Source: Membranipora membranacea
Taxonomy: Eukaryota > Bryozoa > Gymnolaemata > Cheilostomatida > Membraniporidae
Direction of reading: 5' to 3'
NCBI GenBank assembly: GCA_914767715.1
Contig: OU612067.1
Coordinates: 372,001-436,000 of the forward strand
DNA: 64,000 nucleotides
Part shown: piece after piece, positions 43,001-55,117 of the stretch
How the letters are laid out: every line of letters begins with the position of its first letter
Position numbering within the stretch: position 1 is the stretch's first letter
Made by a program: the position numbers and the translations under genes
The notes under the pieces: generated by a model
What the model saw: the letters and a program-made list of their open reading frames with translations, nothing else
Told to the model about the DNA's origin: nothing
The model's database searches: none

Positions 43001-46000
43001 AACGAGCTGCAAGAGAAAATGTGCAACAATAAAACATCTACAGTCTCATAGCGGGTCCCCGAAAGGCAATGGCTGATAAATGAGATGTGAAAATATAAGT
43101 TTGGGTCTCAACCATATGTCAACATATCCGACAACCTGCCTTGGAGCTAGCTAGAAGAGCAATGAAAAAGGCAGGGTACTGCAGCCCCTCTCTATCATCA
43201 CAGTCTCCATAGTTAGATCACAGTCTCAAGGTGGGTAGCAGCAATGGGAGATGGTGCTGACTGAGACATGACGGTAATCCCCCTCTATCACAGTCTTATA
43301 GTGGGTAGCAGTGGGACATGGTACTGACGAGATGTGTAAGTAATTACCTGATATCGGAGAGAGGAAACTCCTCATAGTTAAATAGTTGTCTGTTTTGTAT
43401 TCTCAGTATCCACGATGTATCACCTGAGGGTCTGTGTATATATATCTCAGCCCAGCCATTACACCAACAGTTACACTCTCCTAATGTAAACTTATTACCA
43501 CTCGCCAGAGCTACAATTATACTAAACTTATAACCACTTGCGATAGATACTAGTAGATAATACTTGATGTAAGAATTGATATATAAATGCTAATAAAAAT
43601 GCAACTATCATTTTTAGTTTCTTTTAAGAGAGCCCAACATTTACTTATATTATGATGATAACTATGTTTCAGAGTGGATATAAAAAAGACGTGAGTATTG
43701 TGCTACAAGAAAGTCGGAAGAAGTTGGAAGTGATCATCTACAAGACAGTGATACGCCCCCTGTTGTTGTATGGAGATTAAACATGGCCACTGACAGATTA
43801 TCCTGCTGAAAGATTCAGTGTATGTGAGATGAAAATTTTGTGATACTGCCTTTAACTAAGTGTTGAGGAGCAAAAACAACCAACAAAAGCATAAGGCAAG
43901 ATGCGAATGTCATGAGTGTGTTAGACCTGATGAGGAGAAGAAGAAGGTTGCAGTGGTTTGGACATGTGTGCAGAAGAGAGTGAGAGAGACTATGACATCA
44001 GAAGAATACATGAGATGTGAGTCGAGGGAAGTAGAAATCAGGAACGCTCAAAGCATAGATGGAAGGACACAATCAGGTTCCCTCGGTGAATAGGGAGCTC
44101 AGCGCAGGATTAGATGGAGAAGTCTTATAGAGCTAGACGTCCGTCAGGCACCCGCTTCCCGTAGAGGATAGAGATGAGATAGGTGAGGATAGGTGAGTAT
44201 AAAAAGGTCATGGTATCTATGTCAACAAGTATCAAAACTCCTTTCCGAGGGAATAGCCCAAAACTGACAGAGGTTCACAGCACATAACACAGAGAAGTTA
44301 TGATGTTCATATCAGATCACATCTGGTTCTACTCACCAGTAAATAAATCCTCCCCCGCCGTATCGCCGTTATTACTGTTATTACTCTCTGCACTCTCAGA
44401 TATAGTATTAATTCTCCCGGCGTTGTGTATCATATCATCCTGTGTGAACGGAGTATCATCTCGAGTTACTGACGACGCATTCGCCACCGCTGACTTGTGT
44501 CTCTTCCTACCTCCTTTCTCTGAAGACTACAATATTAAAAAAAGATCAAGTCAAGGCAGCGATAGCATACGGAGCATGTTAAGTGGTAGGGCTAGCCTGG
44601 GCAAGGGCTCTGGGCCTACCCCATCCCCACCTTACCCAAACAGCCTGCTCAGGATATGTTAGGCCCAGGCTATGTTAGGGTAATTCACATATTGCTCACA
44701 GATGTTATTTTATTGTCTACAAGGTGATAACTTCACTCATGCACATAGTAAGACTCTACTTTTGATCCTATGAATAAGAGTTGTCCCGTCAACATACATC
44801 ACTGTAAAAGAGTAGACAATTTAAAAAGCTATCACAATCAGCATGATAAATGTTTATATCATAACGCTACATCAAACCGATGGTTGTAACTGACCTCTGG
44901 TTGATTGAAGAGGGTGGGTACAGGTTCACCCCTTACTGAAGCTGTACATCTCTGACAGAGCCCGGTCTTAGTAACTTTAGATGTCCCTCCACTAGTGGTG
45001 ATTGTTATTAGCTTATTACCCACAAACCAGGACTGACTTCTGCCTCCTTCTAGGAGGAATGTGGTCACTGGGGTTCTGTAGCAGATATATGTACATGTAT
45101 ACATATTATAGGTTATAGTTTAAGTCTGTATCACATGGTATAATATCAGGTTATAGTTTGATAGCAAAGTTAACTTATGTTGATAGATGATTTCTGATTT
45201 GTGTGTAACACATGTACTCTATATTTTCCTGAAGTTACGCGGTGATTTTTACATGATTGAATGCTAAGCATACTGATCTCAGTGTCTCAATCATTATAAA
45301 GTGTGCAGACCAAGTGTTTTGATGTACTGAGTATTGTGAGCATATTCAGGCGACATCTCAGATTACTGACCTTTTAGGAACAGAAGCACAATTAGAGAAA
45401 GTGAATCGTGACATCACGTCAAAACATGTCTCCTGTAACTCCTGATGTATAGCCATTATCTTATCAGCCTCAGAGTCTTCTCTTTGTAAGTGCTCAGGGT
45501 GCCCTCCTACGCCCCCAACTGTAGTACGCTTGTGTGTCTGTAAACCCTACAAAACAGATAATATAAAGTAAAAACCTGGGACTGGCCCCGAGGGGTTTGA
45601 ACCGCATAGTGATTGGAACGAAAATTTTGGTTGTATTGATTTCACATGTGGGATTCTCTTCAATGATTTGCAGGGGACAAGAGATCTGCGTGCTCAAAAT
45701 AGATGATCTAATGATTTGATGCAAGTAGTGACATGGTGATAATTTAGCTAAGTGTCTACTATTGTACAAAGGCCAGTGATAGGTCATCAATGCTGAACAT
45801 GTTTTGTGGTTGTACTATTTGCATTAAAATAACTGAGCTTCAATGACAGTAAAAGATCAGTTAATCAAGTCTGGCGGCAAGATGATGCTGCCACAACTTC
45901 AGAAACTTGTACACTAGTTACTCAGTCATCAACTTATACCTTCACACATATACTTATACCTTCACACATCTACTTATACCTTCACACATCTACTTATACC

Positions 46001-49000
46001 TTCACACATATACTTATACCTTCACACATATACTTTCACACATAGATACTCACCTTGATGATGAAGGGCACGAGCTGTTTCCTGTACATGAGGCGACATT
46101 TCACAAACCACATGATGACTACGTGGTAAGCGAGATAAACAGCAAAGTGCTGAAACTGAGATGGGTCTGTGTAAGGTAGAGCTATCACAAATATAAACTT
46201 GTACTGAGCTTCATTGAAGTTACGATACAGCTTAGGTAGACGCACCAGACCTACAATAATATCAGATTACTTATTTGTTTGATGAGAAATGTCTGATTTT
46301 CGTTAAAAATATCATCCTAGCAATATGAGCATCCGACTAAAAAAGGCAATGTGAAAATGTTAAGGTAGAACAATTATCGATCATAATTGTGCTGGCTTAG
46401 ATTGTCACTTGCGTAATGTGGTGAAGTCCAATCGTGCAGGTTGGTGCCATGAAAGAAAAGCCAGATCAGTTTTTGTGATCACTTTTACTTCATTTTCTTA
46501 TATCAGGCAACTGTACACTTGTCAGGTATCTTCAGTTGTAATATAAAATTATATACGACTGTTTTTTGCTTCTAAAATATTGCTCTTAGAAAATTTTTTT
46601 TATTATAGTTCTGTAGATCTTGTAGTTATTGTAGATCTTGTAATTTGGCGATCGGATCATTTTGATGTCACGTCGCATAACATCAATACACAAATGCTTG
46701 TGACTTTTCCTAGAGAAAAACATTTAACAAGGTCACAACAACGGATATCTAGGTACAGAGTTGACATGTATATCAGAGTTGAGCCAGAGGAGAGTCGACA
46801 GAGAGGAGATACAAGACTCACATGATAGAAACATGAGCAGAGGTAGAGCCATATCCTTATTAGCTCTTATCCTCGAGAGTGTATCTAATATACGAGGTAA
46901 CATCTTCATCATAATACTCTCCATCTCCATACAGCAAACTCTGAGAGTATGTACACACAGGCGGGCACAGTTAGTCAGTAATCCAAACTCTAAACACTTG
47001 ATCAAATCTGACTACAAAATATCGTAACAAATAGTGAACATTACAAGTGGAGTGTTTTGAAATTTTTGCCCCAAGGCTTTGTTTTTGCTCTTTGATTAGA
47101 GTGACCCTCACAAAAATGGTCAGGCAAGAAAATTGTTTTTCAGAAGAGATAACTTTTCAGCCATCAGTTGTATCGTGATCAGTGAGCTATAGTCACCCAG
47201 GCCTGTGAACGGTGGTCGCAAGAGAAGAAAGGGGGGCAGCCAACCTTCTCACCCTTTGCCTTAAGGAGATTCGGTAGTCCTACTTAGTTTAGCTACATGT
47301 AGACTGTTATGACTTACTTTAGCTACATGTAGACTGTTATGACTTACTTTAGCTACATGTAGACTGTTATGACTTACTTTAGCTACATGTAGACTGTTAT
47401 GATAGGCGCTCATACAGGTAAGTACAGGGATTATCTGCTCATGGAAGTCTGGTCTGGCAAATCTCTTATTAGGAGCTGCTGGTGTATTTATAAGATGTCG
47501 CAAGGTTTTCTCCTTCAACTGGAAACGAAAAAGACATTTTACTACAGCAGTCTAGTAGAAGAAATTAACATGACATCTCATTGAAAATAATATTTACTCA
47601 TTGATTTATTAAACGACATTCTCTTGTTGAGAGATGATTATAAACATGGGAACAACTCGGATTCATTTGAATGCCTTAAATGGAATGTGGTTCAACGAAT
47701 TTGGATGACACTGTGTAGGAGCTTGAACGTTCATTACTTGAGTCACAGCGATGCGATGTCATTGATAAAATAAGCTGAAAGTAAATAACAGTAACTCAGC
47801 ATTACTCCCGGTGCCAGTGAAGCAATCAAATTGACTCTGCTAATCGATTTTGGTGAGGTTAAAAAGATCTACGTCCCTATATCTTAAACTTGCAGCTTAT
47901 TTTAACTAAGATGATTGGCTGAGGGTAACTCTATAGATAGACCAATGAGCGAGCTGCAGTGCTGTATATACATGTTTATTCTGCCCTACAGCTGTACAGA
48001 TTAAGCTGTAGATGATAATCTCACCATATTACAGAGTGTCTGACACACGGTATCTACTGTAGGAGTAGCTGTAGATAATATTAATCTCTTATTCTGCCAC
48101 TGTGCAGGCATCTTACTAAGCACCATACCAAGCACACACCAGTCGGCCTCCTACAACAAACGGGGTACATGTATATGTGTAGTAGAGTTGCAAATGGTGC
48201 GATCCAATTCACTCTTCATTCTTTCTCAACATATTCATCGTCCAATAATTATTGGTCAATAATTAGCTAAACCTCCCATCAGGAAGTTAGAAGTAGACGA
48301 ATGTAATTTATTTAGCAGAAGAATTTTTTTGGTTCCGACACACTTTGTCTTCATTGACCGCCCAATTTAAATTACGGGTCCTGATAAAATACTACGATGA
48401 TATAAACTTCAGCATCAAAATACTGTATTAGCCCAATACAGTCATACATAGTAGGTAGATATAACTGTGAGAATTAGCACGAACCTCTCTGAGACACGTG
48501 TTTATGAGATTCAGTAAAACATCAAAATCCAGAATCTTCAGTTCTCTGAATGATGGATTGTCTTCACTTGTGTGTCCGTATCCTTCTGGTATATAGCTGT
48601 AAGCGTGAGAGAATATATCCAGAATAATGCAGTGCATGCCAAATATATTTCACAGCTTTGGCAGCTTAAAAGACTGGAAATTGAATCAGTTTCAAAATAA
48701 TTTGCTGATGACTTTAGGTCAATTTGGTGTGTTTATCTTTTGTTTGGTTTGGCCGTGACAATAGTACTCAATAAAAGCATTTTTTCCTGATTTAATTATA
48801 ATATCTTAGAATCTTCAGCCCACGGGCTGTCAGCAAAGCGTGAGATGTTGCGAAAGGCAGAGGTGCTCATAAGCATGAGCTTTCACCATTTTCCCGCTCC
48901 CCAGCTCACCAAGCTGACCTTAAATCAATATCTGTATATCCAAACAACCACCTACCTATCAGAGATGTATATATAGGGGCTGTAACCTCCACACCCCTCC

Positions 49001-52000
49001 AGTCCGACCTTACCACTCCAGTCCACTCTGATATCCAGTAACATGGTAAATACTAGAGATCTTATGTGACTAGCGGTGGGAGACGACTTATACTTAGTAT
49101 AGTGTGACGTTATGTGTGACGTGATGATCTCCAGAGGTAATATAGCCTGAGAACCTCTCAACTCATACAGCTTAGACTGCGAATATTACATAAGTAGGTA
49201 AAATATATGTTATTTACTATCTCCAAACATGCAAATTTTAATGATGAAGAAAGAGAATGATTGGAGGAGGATGTGATTTTTTCAATAAAGCCTGGCCATT
49301 TTATCTGTAAATGTGTGCCCACCAGCGCCTGTTTAATTTGAATAACCTATTATAACTACCAGATGGTGAAATCAATGTGAGCTATGTCTAGGGAACACTG
49401 ACACGCCCACAATCAAGTGTACCCCTTGTCATTTGTAAGATGGGATTGGTGGCTATTGCCATCAATGCGGGAGGCTATTCAAGTCCTTGGTTGAAGCAAG
49501 TGTCTGAAACAATAGCTGGGGTGTTTATTCCTACTTTTGTGACTGCTGAGTCAGAGATATAAGTCTCACCTTGAACAAGTCTATAAGCCCAGCTACAGCG
49601 TCTCTTATATCAGCACATTGAGCCTCAGTTTCAGAGTTACGTCCGGTAGATGTGAGGTTAGGCTTCATCTCTCGCTCCAAGATCTATGTAATGTTAAGTA
49701 CATATATGAACAAGCCTTAGTGATAGGGTGGATCGGGGCATTCACTTGCTATGAATCAGCTGATATTCAGTGAAGGTTAATATATATCATGGATAACACC
49801 ACGGTAAGATCATAGTATGAGCATACATCTGTTCATGAAATACTCTCGTTGATTTTAACATAAGTCCCTGACCTTTTGAATAAGACCGATGATTTCGACA
49901 CTTTTTCTTGGCGTGCAGGTCTTGGATTGTTCGACTAACATTTTGACAGCGTAGCAGCGCACTGTAACATCAGGATCTGTGTAGACTGCGGAGAATGTTG
50001 ATAACATCAACTCTAGCAGCTCTTCCTACAATAAAGTTGTCCATATTATTAATTGTAGCAGGGAGGGTGGGATCCCACCCTCCCTGATTGTAGGTTTATT
50101 CACTTTTAGGAAGGAGTTGTGCCCTCCCTGAGCAACTAGTTCAAAGAGAGCACAACTCTCATTTAAAACTAATCTTCACCCATTTTAACCTACTCACATA
50201 CAATAAGCACATCAAAGTAGGTTAAGAAGAGGTGTGTTTTGTTCGAGACCAATCAAATTTATATTACCCCTGATGACATTGAGGGATGTAGCTATCTACC
50301 TTAGTCTGAGAACATAGTAATGTATTATATTTTTGTATTATTGTATTGTATTATTTAGCTACAAACCTCATGAAGTATTTTATTGGTGCTTATTATTTGC
50401 TCGAGTACGTTGAGAGCCTTGAGTCTGATGGCACTGCGAGTCTCTGTTTTATAATACTTAGTCAGTAGATGATCGAGATTATATAACCAGTCATCATTAT
50501 TAGGTTTACATGACTCCGCTCTGTGCTCTAATAACATAGTCACTGAACTCTCCTATAAACATAAGAATAAATCAAAAGATGAGCAACAGAAAATAACTTA
50601 ATTAACAATATATTATTACAAATACTTGAGGTTATATTTAACTATAAGTGTAAATCTTGAGCGGTTCTCAACATTAATCCACTCATCACAGAGCAAATCA
50701 CATGAGCACTATGTTATCAAAGCATATGTACCTATTTTGATCATTCACACTCGCTTAGAGTTCATATTCTGTGACAAAGTTTATATGAGATTGGAGTTTG
50801 ATGACAGCTTGCCTAGAGTATTATGTGAGCTCACTGGTAAGGTGCGTTTATACTGCCATATAATTGGACATCCAATTAATAGGAAATAAAAATAATAAAT
50901 CTAATCAGAACTTAATTGATATTGTGACACATACTTTAAGCTGACTATGCTGTGTAATCTTACCGGTCGGCTGGCAGCACACATCTCTATAAACCTGAAC
51001 AGTCTATGAGGTGAGCTGCTGTATGTACAGTTATCCTGTAGGTCCTCCATAGCTGTTAGTATGTCGTGTAGATTATTACTTATCTTATTAATATATACAC
51101 TGTCTCCAACAGAACCCGTCTATAGATATATACACACTGAGTGAGGGTCATAAACATAGAAGATATCCCGTAGTTCTATATCAGTATTGAGCGTTTAGCA
51201 CCAAATATTCTTAAAAAAAAAGACTTGAGCTGCCCAAACTTGTCATAGATTCTGCCTAACTGTGCCGTGACAGAGCACTAGAAGAGCACTGGTAGAGCCG
51301 TGACAGGGCACTAGTAGAGTGCTGACAGAGCACTGACGGAGCACTGACAGAGCACTGACAGAGCGCTGACAGAGCACTGACAGAGCACTGACAGAGCGCA
51401 GACAGAGCACTAACAGAGCACTGGCAGAACGGTGACAGAACGCTCACAGAGCACTGACAGATAAAGTGACAGAGCACTGACAGGACACTGACAGAGCTCT
51501 GACAGAGCACTGACAGTGAGGCTGACATACTATCTCCTACCTTGATGAGCTCATGTAAATTATCCAGTATATCCAGTACATTCTCCCAGAGAATAGAGGG
51601 CTGCATCTTACCAAACTTTCTGACCAGACGTAATACTGTAGTGGATACTTCAAACGCTACCTTAGAGTTATTACACTCCAACGCCTACAAACAGATACAC
51701 ATGTAAGAAAGTTATACCTGTATCTAAAAGCATCAATTATTGTAAAGAGGGCAGAGCTGCTCAACTTGTGGAACACTTTGGGTAAAGTCAAAACTAAATC
51801 ACATGATCAAATCGGCCAGTATTCCGCTTATAATTAATACCAGTGGGTGTAGAGATTTAATCTTTTGGTTACAGCGATATACATAGTAGTATATTTAGTC
51901 TATGTCTATATGGTGGTGTATGAAGTCTATGGTGACAGTACTCACAGTTTTAAATGAAGGCAGCACGGCCGTGGCCGACACCTGAAGAGTATCGACTCTC

Positions 52001-53657
52001 TGAGATCCCCACAGAGCCATACCGATAAAGAAAATAGCACCTCTCAGTAAGGAAGCATCCCTCAGGTTATCTCTGTACAAGTAGAGAGTAGTTAGAATTA
52101 CAAGAACTACCTCATGCTTTATGTGACATAAATGACGACAACGTAAAGACTGTTGCTCTATGTGTTTACTATTGACTCTCAATTTGAGGGAAAATCCTGA
52201 GTATTAGGTGATATTAATATGTCTGAGTGTTGAATGTGTATATCATGCCTCTTTATATACAGCAGTAGCTTGTTTCGGTAACTCCAAACTAGCTAATAAA
52301 AAACTCTGAGTTTTTCTCAAACCGTAACAGGATTCTACCCAACCAAAACTCTACACTAGTAGGTTTGGCTCAAAATAATTCACACTGAGTTCATTGGTAT
52401 GAGCTTACTTTATTTTCAAAATATTTGTGAGCGTGAATAGAGCACTATATCCGAGATGCGTTCCCATCAACTCCTTCATCAACTTCCAAGACCTGCAGAA
52501 CATGAGTATGTGGGATAATAGATTGTTTCATTTTGAAAGCATGAAGATTGAAATAGATTTACTCCTGCAGACACTAACAGTTCAGTAAATCCATGTCAAG
52601 TGACAACAGGGGCTGTGTAAAGAAATGGGGAATAAAAGTTGCAGACATATAAGATACCACGCAGAGCAGTGTTCAAATCATCTCATATGAAATATGTTTT
52701 TTGTCTCAGATGAAATCATGCCATACATACTGTGTTTGACCAATGAACTAAACCTAAGGGTTTAGGTTTAGTGACTAACTGAACTAAGGTTTAGTTCATT
52801 GGTTTGACAGGGGTTTTTGGCTAATGAAATGTGAACAAAAGATAAGGAATTCACATAACTCAAGATATGGTTTATGACAAACCTTTGTACGAATGTCTCA
52901 GTTAGCACAGTCCTACTGAGAGTCATACAGAACGGCAGCAGGGCTGCTGACTTTACATAATAATATTTTATAACGCTCTCTAGTACAGATAAACACCAAG
53001 TTATCTCCTCCTCACTTGTCGTCTTATTACAGATAGAACAACTCACTCTACAGCAGATAGAATACAACAACTCACTCTACAGCAGATAGAATACAACAAC
53101 TCACTCTACAACAGATAGGGTACAACAACTCACTCTACAGCAGATAGAGTACAACAACTCACTCTACAGCAGATAGAGTACAACAACTCACTCTACAGCA
53201 GATAGAATACAACAACTGACTCTACAGTAGATAAAATATAACAACTCACTCTACAGTATATAAGAATTCAATGGATCAACATGAGAAGTTAGCTCCCTTC
53301 CTCAGTGATATGCATTTTGATTCGGCCAACATGATTAATTAACTTACTTCAGCATGCCTGTCTGAATAATTTACTGAATTGCATGTTGTATATGAAGGGT
53401 AGTGAGAGGATATGGAATTCCTCTTGTTATACTACACTCACTTGAATAGTTCCATAGCCTTATCCTCGTCTATAAAAGCTGAGTTATATTTGATGACGTT
53501 AACTAGCAGCTCTAGGAAGTCTGTCTTCTTATCAGAGAGAGTATAATCATTGAGCCACTGCACCAGTAGAGCACCTATCTGCAACACAAAACAACATACT
53601 AAGCATCCAACACTGCTATTCTCAAATACACCATGTAAGATATATCTAATAAGTATG

Positions 53658-53690
<33 letters not shown>

Positions 53691-55117
53691 TGATATCGGC
53701 TAACCAGTGGAGCCAGACTTTCGATCAAGATTATGTAATTCAACAAAATCACTAATAACTTTTTTGACTAGTTGAATATTAGCATTCTTCCCAGAGAGCT
53801 CTCAGAATGACTGTTTCACCAGACTGCATTAACATGTGAAAATTCAATAGTTTCCCTCAGGTGAGTTATTAGTACATACTTGTTGATCGATATATAGAAG
53901 GTTCTGCCCAGACTTAGTAAGCGTATTCAGTATATCCAGACATATAGCCTGATCATCATGTATTCTATGCTGACCAATCAGATGAAAGTAATACTCTCTC
54001 AGCATCCCCAACTCTTCATCCTATCAATAGTCACATAATCTAATAAGATGTGTATCCTGGTGGTGAGTTAAAATCTATATCCTGATTAGCTAGAATATGA
54101 AGGCAGCAGGTATCCAATTTCAAATCAAGAGTTTCACACACATTAATGTGACTCAGCAGATATTCAGACTACACGTCATGGAAAGTGAAAAATTAGGCTT
54201 GTACGTGATATTGTTGAGTGATGAATGCTCGGGATTGAGAAAGATCTCTTACCTGGCCTTTGATGATAGCGTGTATAAAGTTAAGAGCGAGGTGACGTTT
54301 ATGTTTATCGTTGTGAGAGAGAAGATCGATGACTGATGAGGTCAGAGCTTCAGGTGCTGTCTGTAAAAGAGTAACAAAAAGATTACAATAAATGAATTTG
54401 AGGATATCAAGTAAACAACAGAGCTATATCACATAAAATAATCCTTACTATGTGATTACTTCTGATTATATGTTTATATATGATCCAGATGAGGTGTCTC
54501 ATAGGACTCTAAACAAGATGTACAAAGCACGTACTAAAGACAAAGAGTCATATCAACAAGAAGCCTAGCCTTATCATATTGACCTAAATAATAACCTAAA
54601 AATACGAGACAGTTCTGGTTCTGCTAGTAAAGTAAAATATTACCTGTTCTAACCGCTGTCTCTCTACTACCTGAGTCAGCTCTAGGATTCTCTTCTCTCT
54701 GTTGTTAGCTGGACTACCTCGAGATATATCCTGTATGAGTGACGGAAAACAGAGCACTGCTGAGACCATATTATTCATACCGGGCTGGTCAATATTGCAA
54801 ATGGACAACTACCAACAATGCAATAATATCCAGGTCTTCGGTTTCTTCTAAGAGGCCCAATTCAGAAAAATACATGGAATGAATACAAGCCTCAACAAAA
54901 TAAAGTTAATGACAGTCTGCCAGCTGTAATATGGTAGTAGTAGACCTGCTACAGCTACTAAGTATATGTGAACGAACGAAATATTTACCCGAATATGCTC
55001 AGCAGAGATGGCGAGAGGTTTACGATCCTCAGATGTGTTGAGCGCAGCCTGACTTTGTCTCTTCGGTCGAGTAAAGAGGCTCTTCAACCGGGAGCCAAGT
55101 CCCTCATCTTTCGACAT
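28092..55117 (-). CDS. tsc2: Tuberin (TSC2), Rheb GTPase-activating protein, 33 coding exons
   Basis: Coding exons in transcript order: 55117-54989, 54730-54644, 54360-54253, 54020-53880, 53578-53442, 53047-52883, 52492-52409, 52072-51946, 51684-51541, 51119-50964, 50552-50367, 50025-49873, 49683-49570, 49176-48956, 48596-48485, 48150-48025, 47518-47378, 47011-46822, 46250-46054, 45546-45371, 45075-44895, 44526-44337, 43510-43348, 43006-42807, 42494-41928, 41752-41615, 41050-40833, 40550-40494, 32721-32502, 30517-30378, 29830-29752, 29108-29017, 28268-28092. All junctions keep phase and give 1771 aa (human 1807). Tuberin binds TSC1 through its N-terminal helical-repeat half and turns off Rheb, restraining mTORC1. 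Landmarks: [62 protein letters not shown], the Rap-GAP core [15 protein letters not shown], and the terminal VTDFTEYMQ. The weakest exon calls are the disordered linker exons at 44526-44337 and 42494-41615. Confidence 0.95.
29861..30024. repeat. Intronic tandem repeat, about 44-bp unit
   Basis: About four units built from GTGTACATACAGTCATAGTT and ACAGACATTATATATAGGAT, some shortened, lie in the TSC2 intron 29831-30377. They begin only about 30 nt from the acceptor of exon 29830-29752, in the region where branch points usually lie. Confidence 0.85.
31454..31460 (+). promoter_or_regulatory. TATA box of the nested intronless gene
   Basis: TATATAA followed by AGC lies 85 nt upstream of the ATG at 31545, with room for a start site about 30 nt downstream. 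It is on the same strand as the nested ORF and opposite to TSC2. Confidence 0.5.
31545..31913 (+). CDS. Small intronless gene nested in a TSC2 intron, unknown 122-aa protein
   Basis: This ORF lies antisense to TSC2 inside its intron 30518-32501. It has its own TATA box upstream and an AATAAA at 32151-32156. I do not recognise the protein. The first third is acidic ([20 protein letters not shown]). The rest looks helical and turns basic ([34 protein letters not shown]), ending HCRR. There is no signal peptide or membrane segment. Short, acidic-to-basic and probably alpha-helical, it could be a chromatin or adaptor protein, but no function is assigned. In favour of a real gene: an ATG start, coding-like composition, a core promoter and a stem-loop just after the stop. 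Against: length alone is not decisive, and opposite-strand frames are also partly open. Confidence 0.6.
   Translation: MDILEADIVDQLELYEESVESAPLPDDLVERFNLNVIVDMTDETLLVLDRAIGQYNIIKHRLRSIEVRLMRAMKSGRYGCAAGLEMQRDSTRGALCMYNEYIHRKIAKINGLQAYRAMHCRR
31931..31975 (+). terminator. Stem-loop just downstream of the nested ORF
   Basis: Two competing folds are possible, starting 17 to 41 nt after the stop codon. One is a long hairpin pairing GTGTTAGTGAAGGA with TCCTTC and ACTAACAC around a small bulge. The other is a compact 6-bp stem with a 4-nt loop (AGTCCT, TCTC, AGGACT at 31955-31970), which resembles the size and layout of the histone mRNA 3' stem-loop without matching its consensus fully. Confidence 0.35.
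32151..32156 (+). terminator. Candidate poly(A) signal of the nested gene
   Basis: AATAAA on the plus strand, about 240 nt after the stop of the nested ORF and still inside the TSC2 intron. Confidence 0.4.
32707..40326. repeat. 31-bp minisatellite of about 245 copies made of a TSC2 splice acceptor
   Basis: On the TSC2 coding strand each unit is ATTCTGATTATTACAG (the last 16 nt of the intron) followed by GTAGGGATAGTATAT (the first 15 nt of exon 32721-32502). Head-to-tail copies fill nearly all of intron 32722-40493, leaving about 170 bp of unique intron at its 5' end. The genuine acceptor is the final unit on the exon side. The acceptor half is almost invariant; changes cluster in the exon-derived half (GGGATAGTATATA, GGGATAGTTTATA, GGGGTAGTTTATA, GGGATATTATATA). 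Rare acceptor-half variants recur at fixed distances, showing large internal duplications. Confidence 0.98.
42341..42429 (-). repeat. tsc2: 15-bp in-frame repeat in TSC2, six copies (ISADC)
   Basis: The coding-strand unit TGTATCTCAGCTGAC occurs six times and reads Cys-Ile-Ser-Ala-Asp without a stop. It lies between two good acceptors of matching phase: TTTTCTCAG at 42495 and TTACACAG at 42324. It is therefore either coding (five residues per copy) or the end of an intron. Each copy contains CTGAC (branch-like) and CTCAG (acceptor-like), also in the same phase. Confidence 0.9.
43665..44165 (+). mobile_element. Decayed LINE fragment (3' part of a reverse transcriptase ORF)
   Basis: Inside a TSC2 intron but on the opposite strand, broken frames read [13 protein letters not shown], then after frame changes [15 protein letters not shown], then KHRWKD and a RARRP-like end. 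This order (YKTxIRPxLLYG, LxWFGHxxR, RPKxxWxD) is the usual C-terminal end of non-LTR retrotransposon ORF2 proteins. Several stops and frameshifts make it nonfunctional. The clade cannot be assigned from this fragment. Confidence 0.7.
45932..46045. repeat. 20-bp tandem repeat beside a TSC2 donor
   Basis: Five full copies and one partial copy of a 20-bp unit (plus strand ACTTATACCTTCACACATAT) begin about 10 nt inside the intron after the donor of exon 46250-46054. On the coding strand each unit contains GAAGGTATAAGT, itself donor-like. In one plus-strand frame the array is open but has no gene context. Confidence 0.9.
47282..47402 (-). repeat. tsc2: 30-bp repeat spanning a TSC2 splice donor, four copies
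   Basis: The end of exon 47518-47378 (YHNSLHVAK) and its donor GTAAGT are repeated every 30 nt. Copies one to three end in AAA|GTAAGT at 47378, 47348 and 47318. In the fourth the donor is mutated to CTAAGT. Because 30 nt is ten codons and no stop occurs, using a later donor would insert [10 protein letters not shown] once or twice in frame. Confidence 0.95.
51273..51520. repeat. 11-bp tandem repeat beside a TSC2 donor, about 20 copies
   Basis: Degenerate copies of GAGCACTGACA (plus strand) fill most of the TSC2 intron between exons 51684-51541 and 51119-50964, starting about 20 nt from the donor. On the coding strand each unit reads CTGTCAGTGCT. Confidence 0.9.
53041..53262 (-). repeat. tsc2: 29-bp repeat spanning a TSC2 splice acceptor, eight copies
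   Basis: On the coding strand each unit carries TATCTGCTGTAG (the acceptor) followed by AGTGAGTTGT, the first nucleotides of exon 53047-52883. The unit nearest the exon holds the true acceptor, fixed by phase (upstream exon ends TTC AA, giving MELFKVSC). Seven further copies lie upstream in the intron at an exact 29-nt spacing, becoming degenerate at the far end. Confidence 0.95.
53658..53692. repeat. TA/CA dinucleotide microsatellite
   Basis: A run of TA repeats turning into ACAC, located in a TSC2 intron. Confidence 0.8.

Noticed and set aside
45582-45612. Minus-strand GGTTCAAACCC resembling a tRNA B box
   Set aside because: The flanking bases do not form a T stem, and no A box or cloverleaf is present.
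45907-46179. Plus-strand frame rich in Thr-Tyr-Thr-Phe
   Set aside because: Translation of the 20-bp repeat and antisense of a TSC2 exon.
51256-51540. Long Ser/Cys/Val-rich extension of a TSC2 exon on the minus strand
   Set aside because: It reads through the donor GTAGGA into the 11-bp repeat; the alignment to tuberin stops at the donor and the next exon continues in phase.
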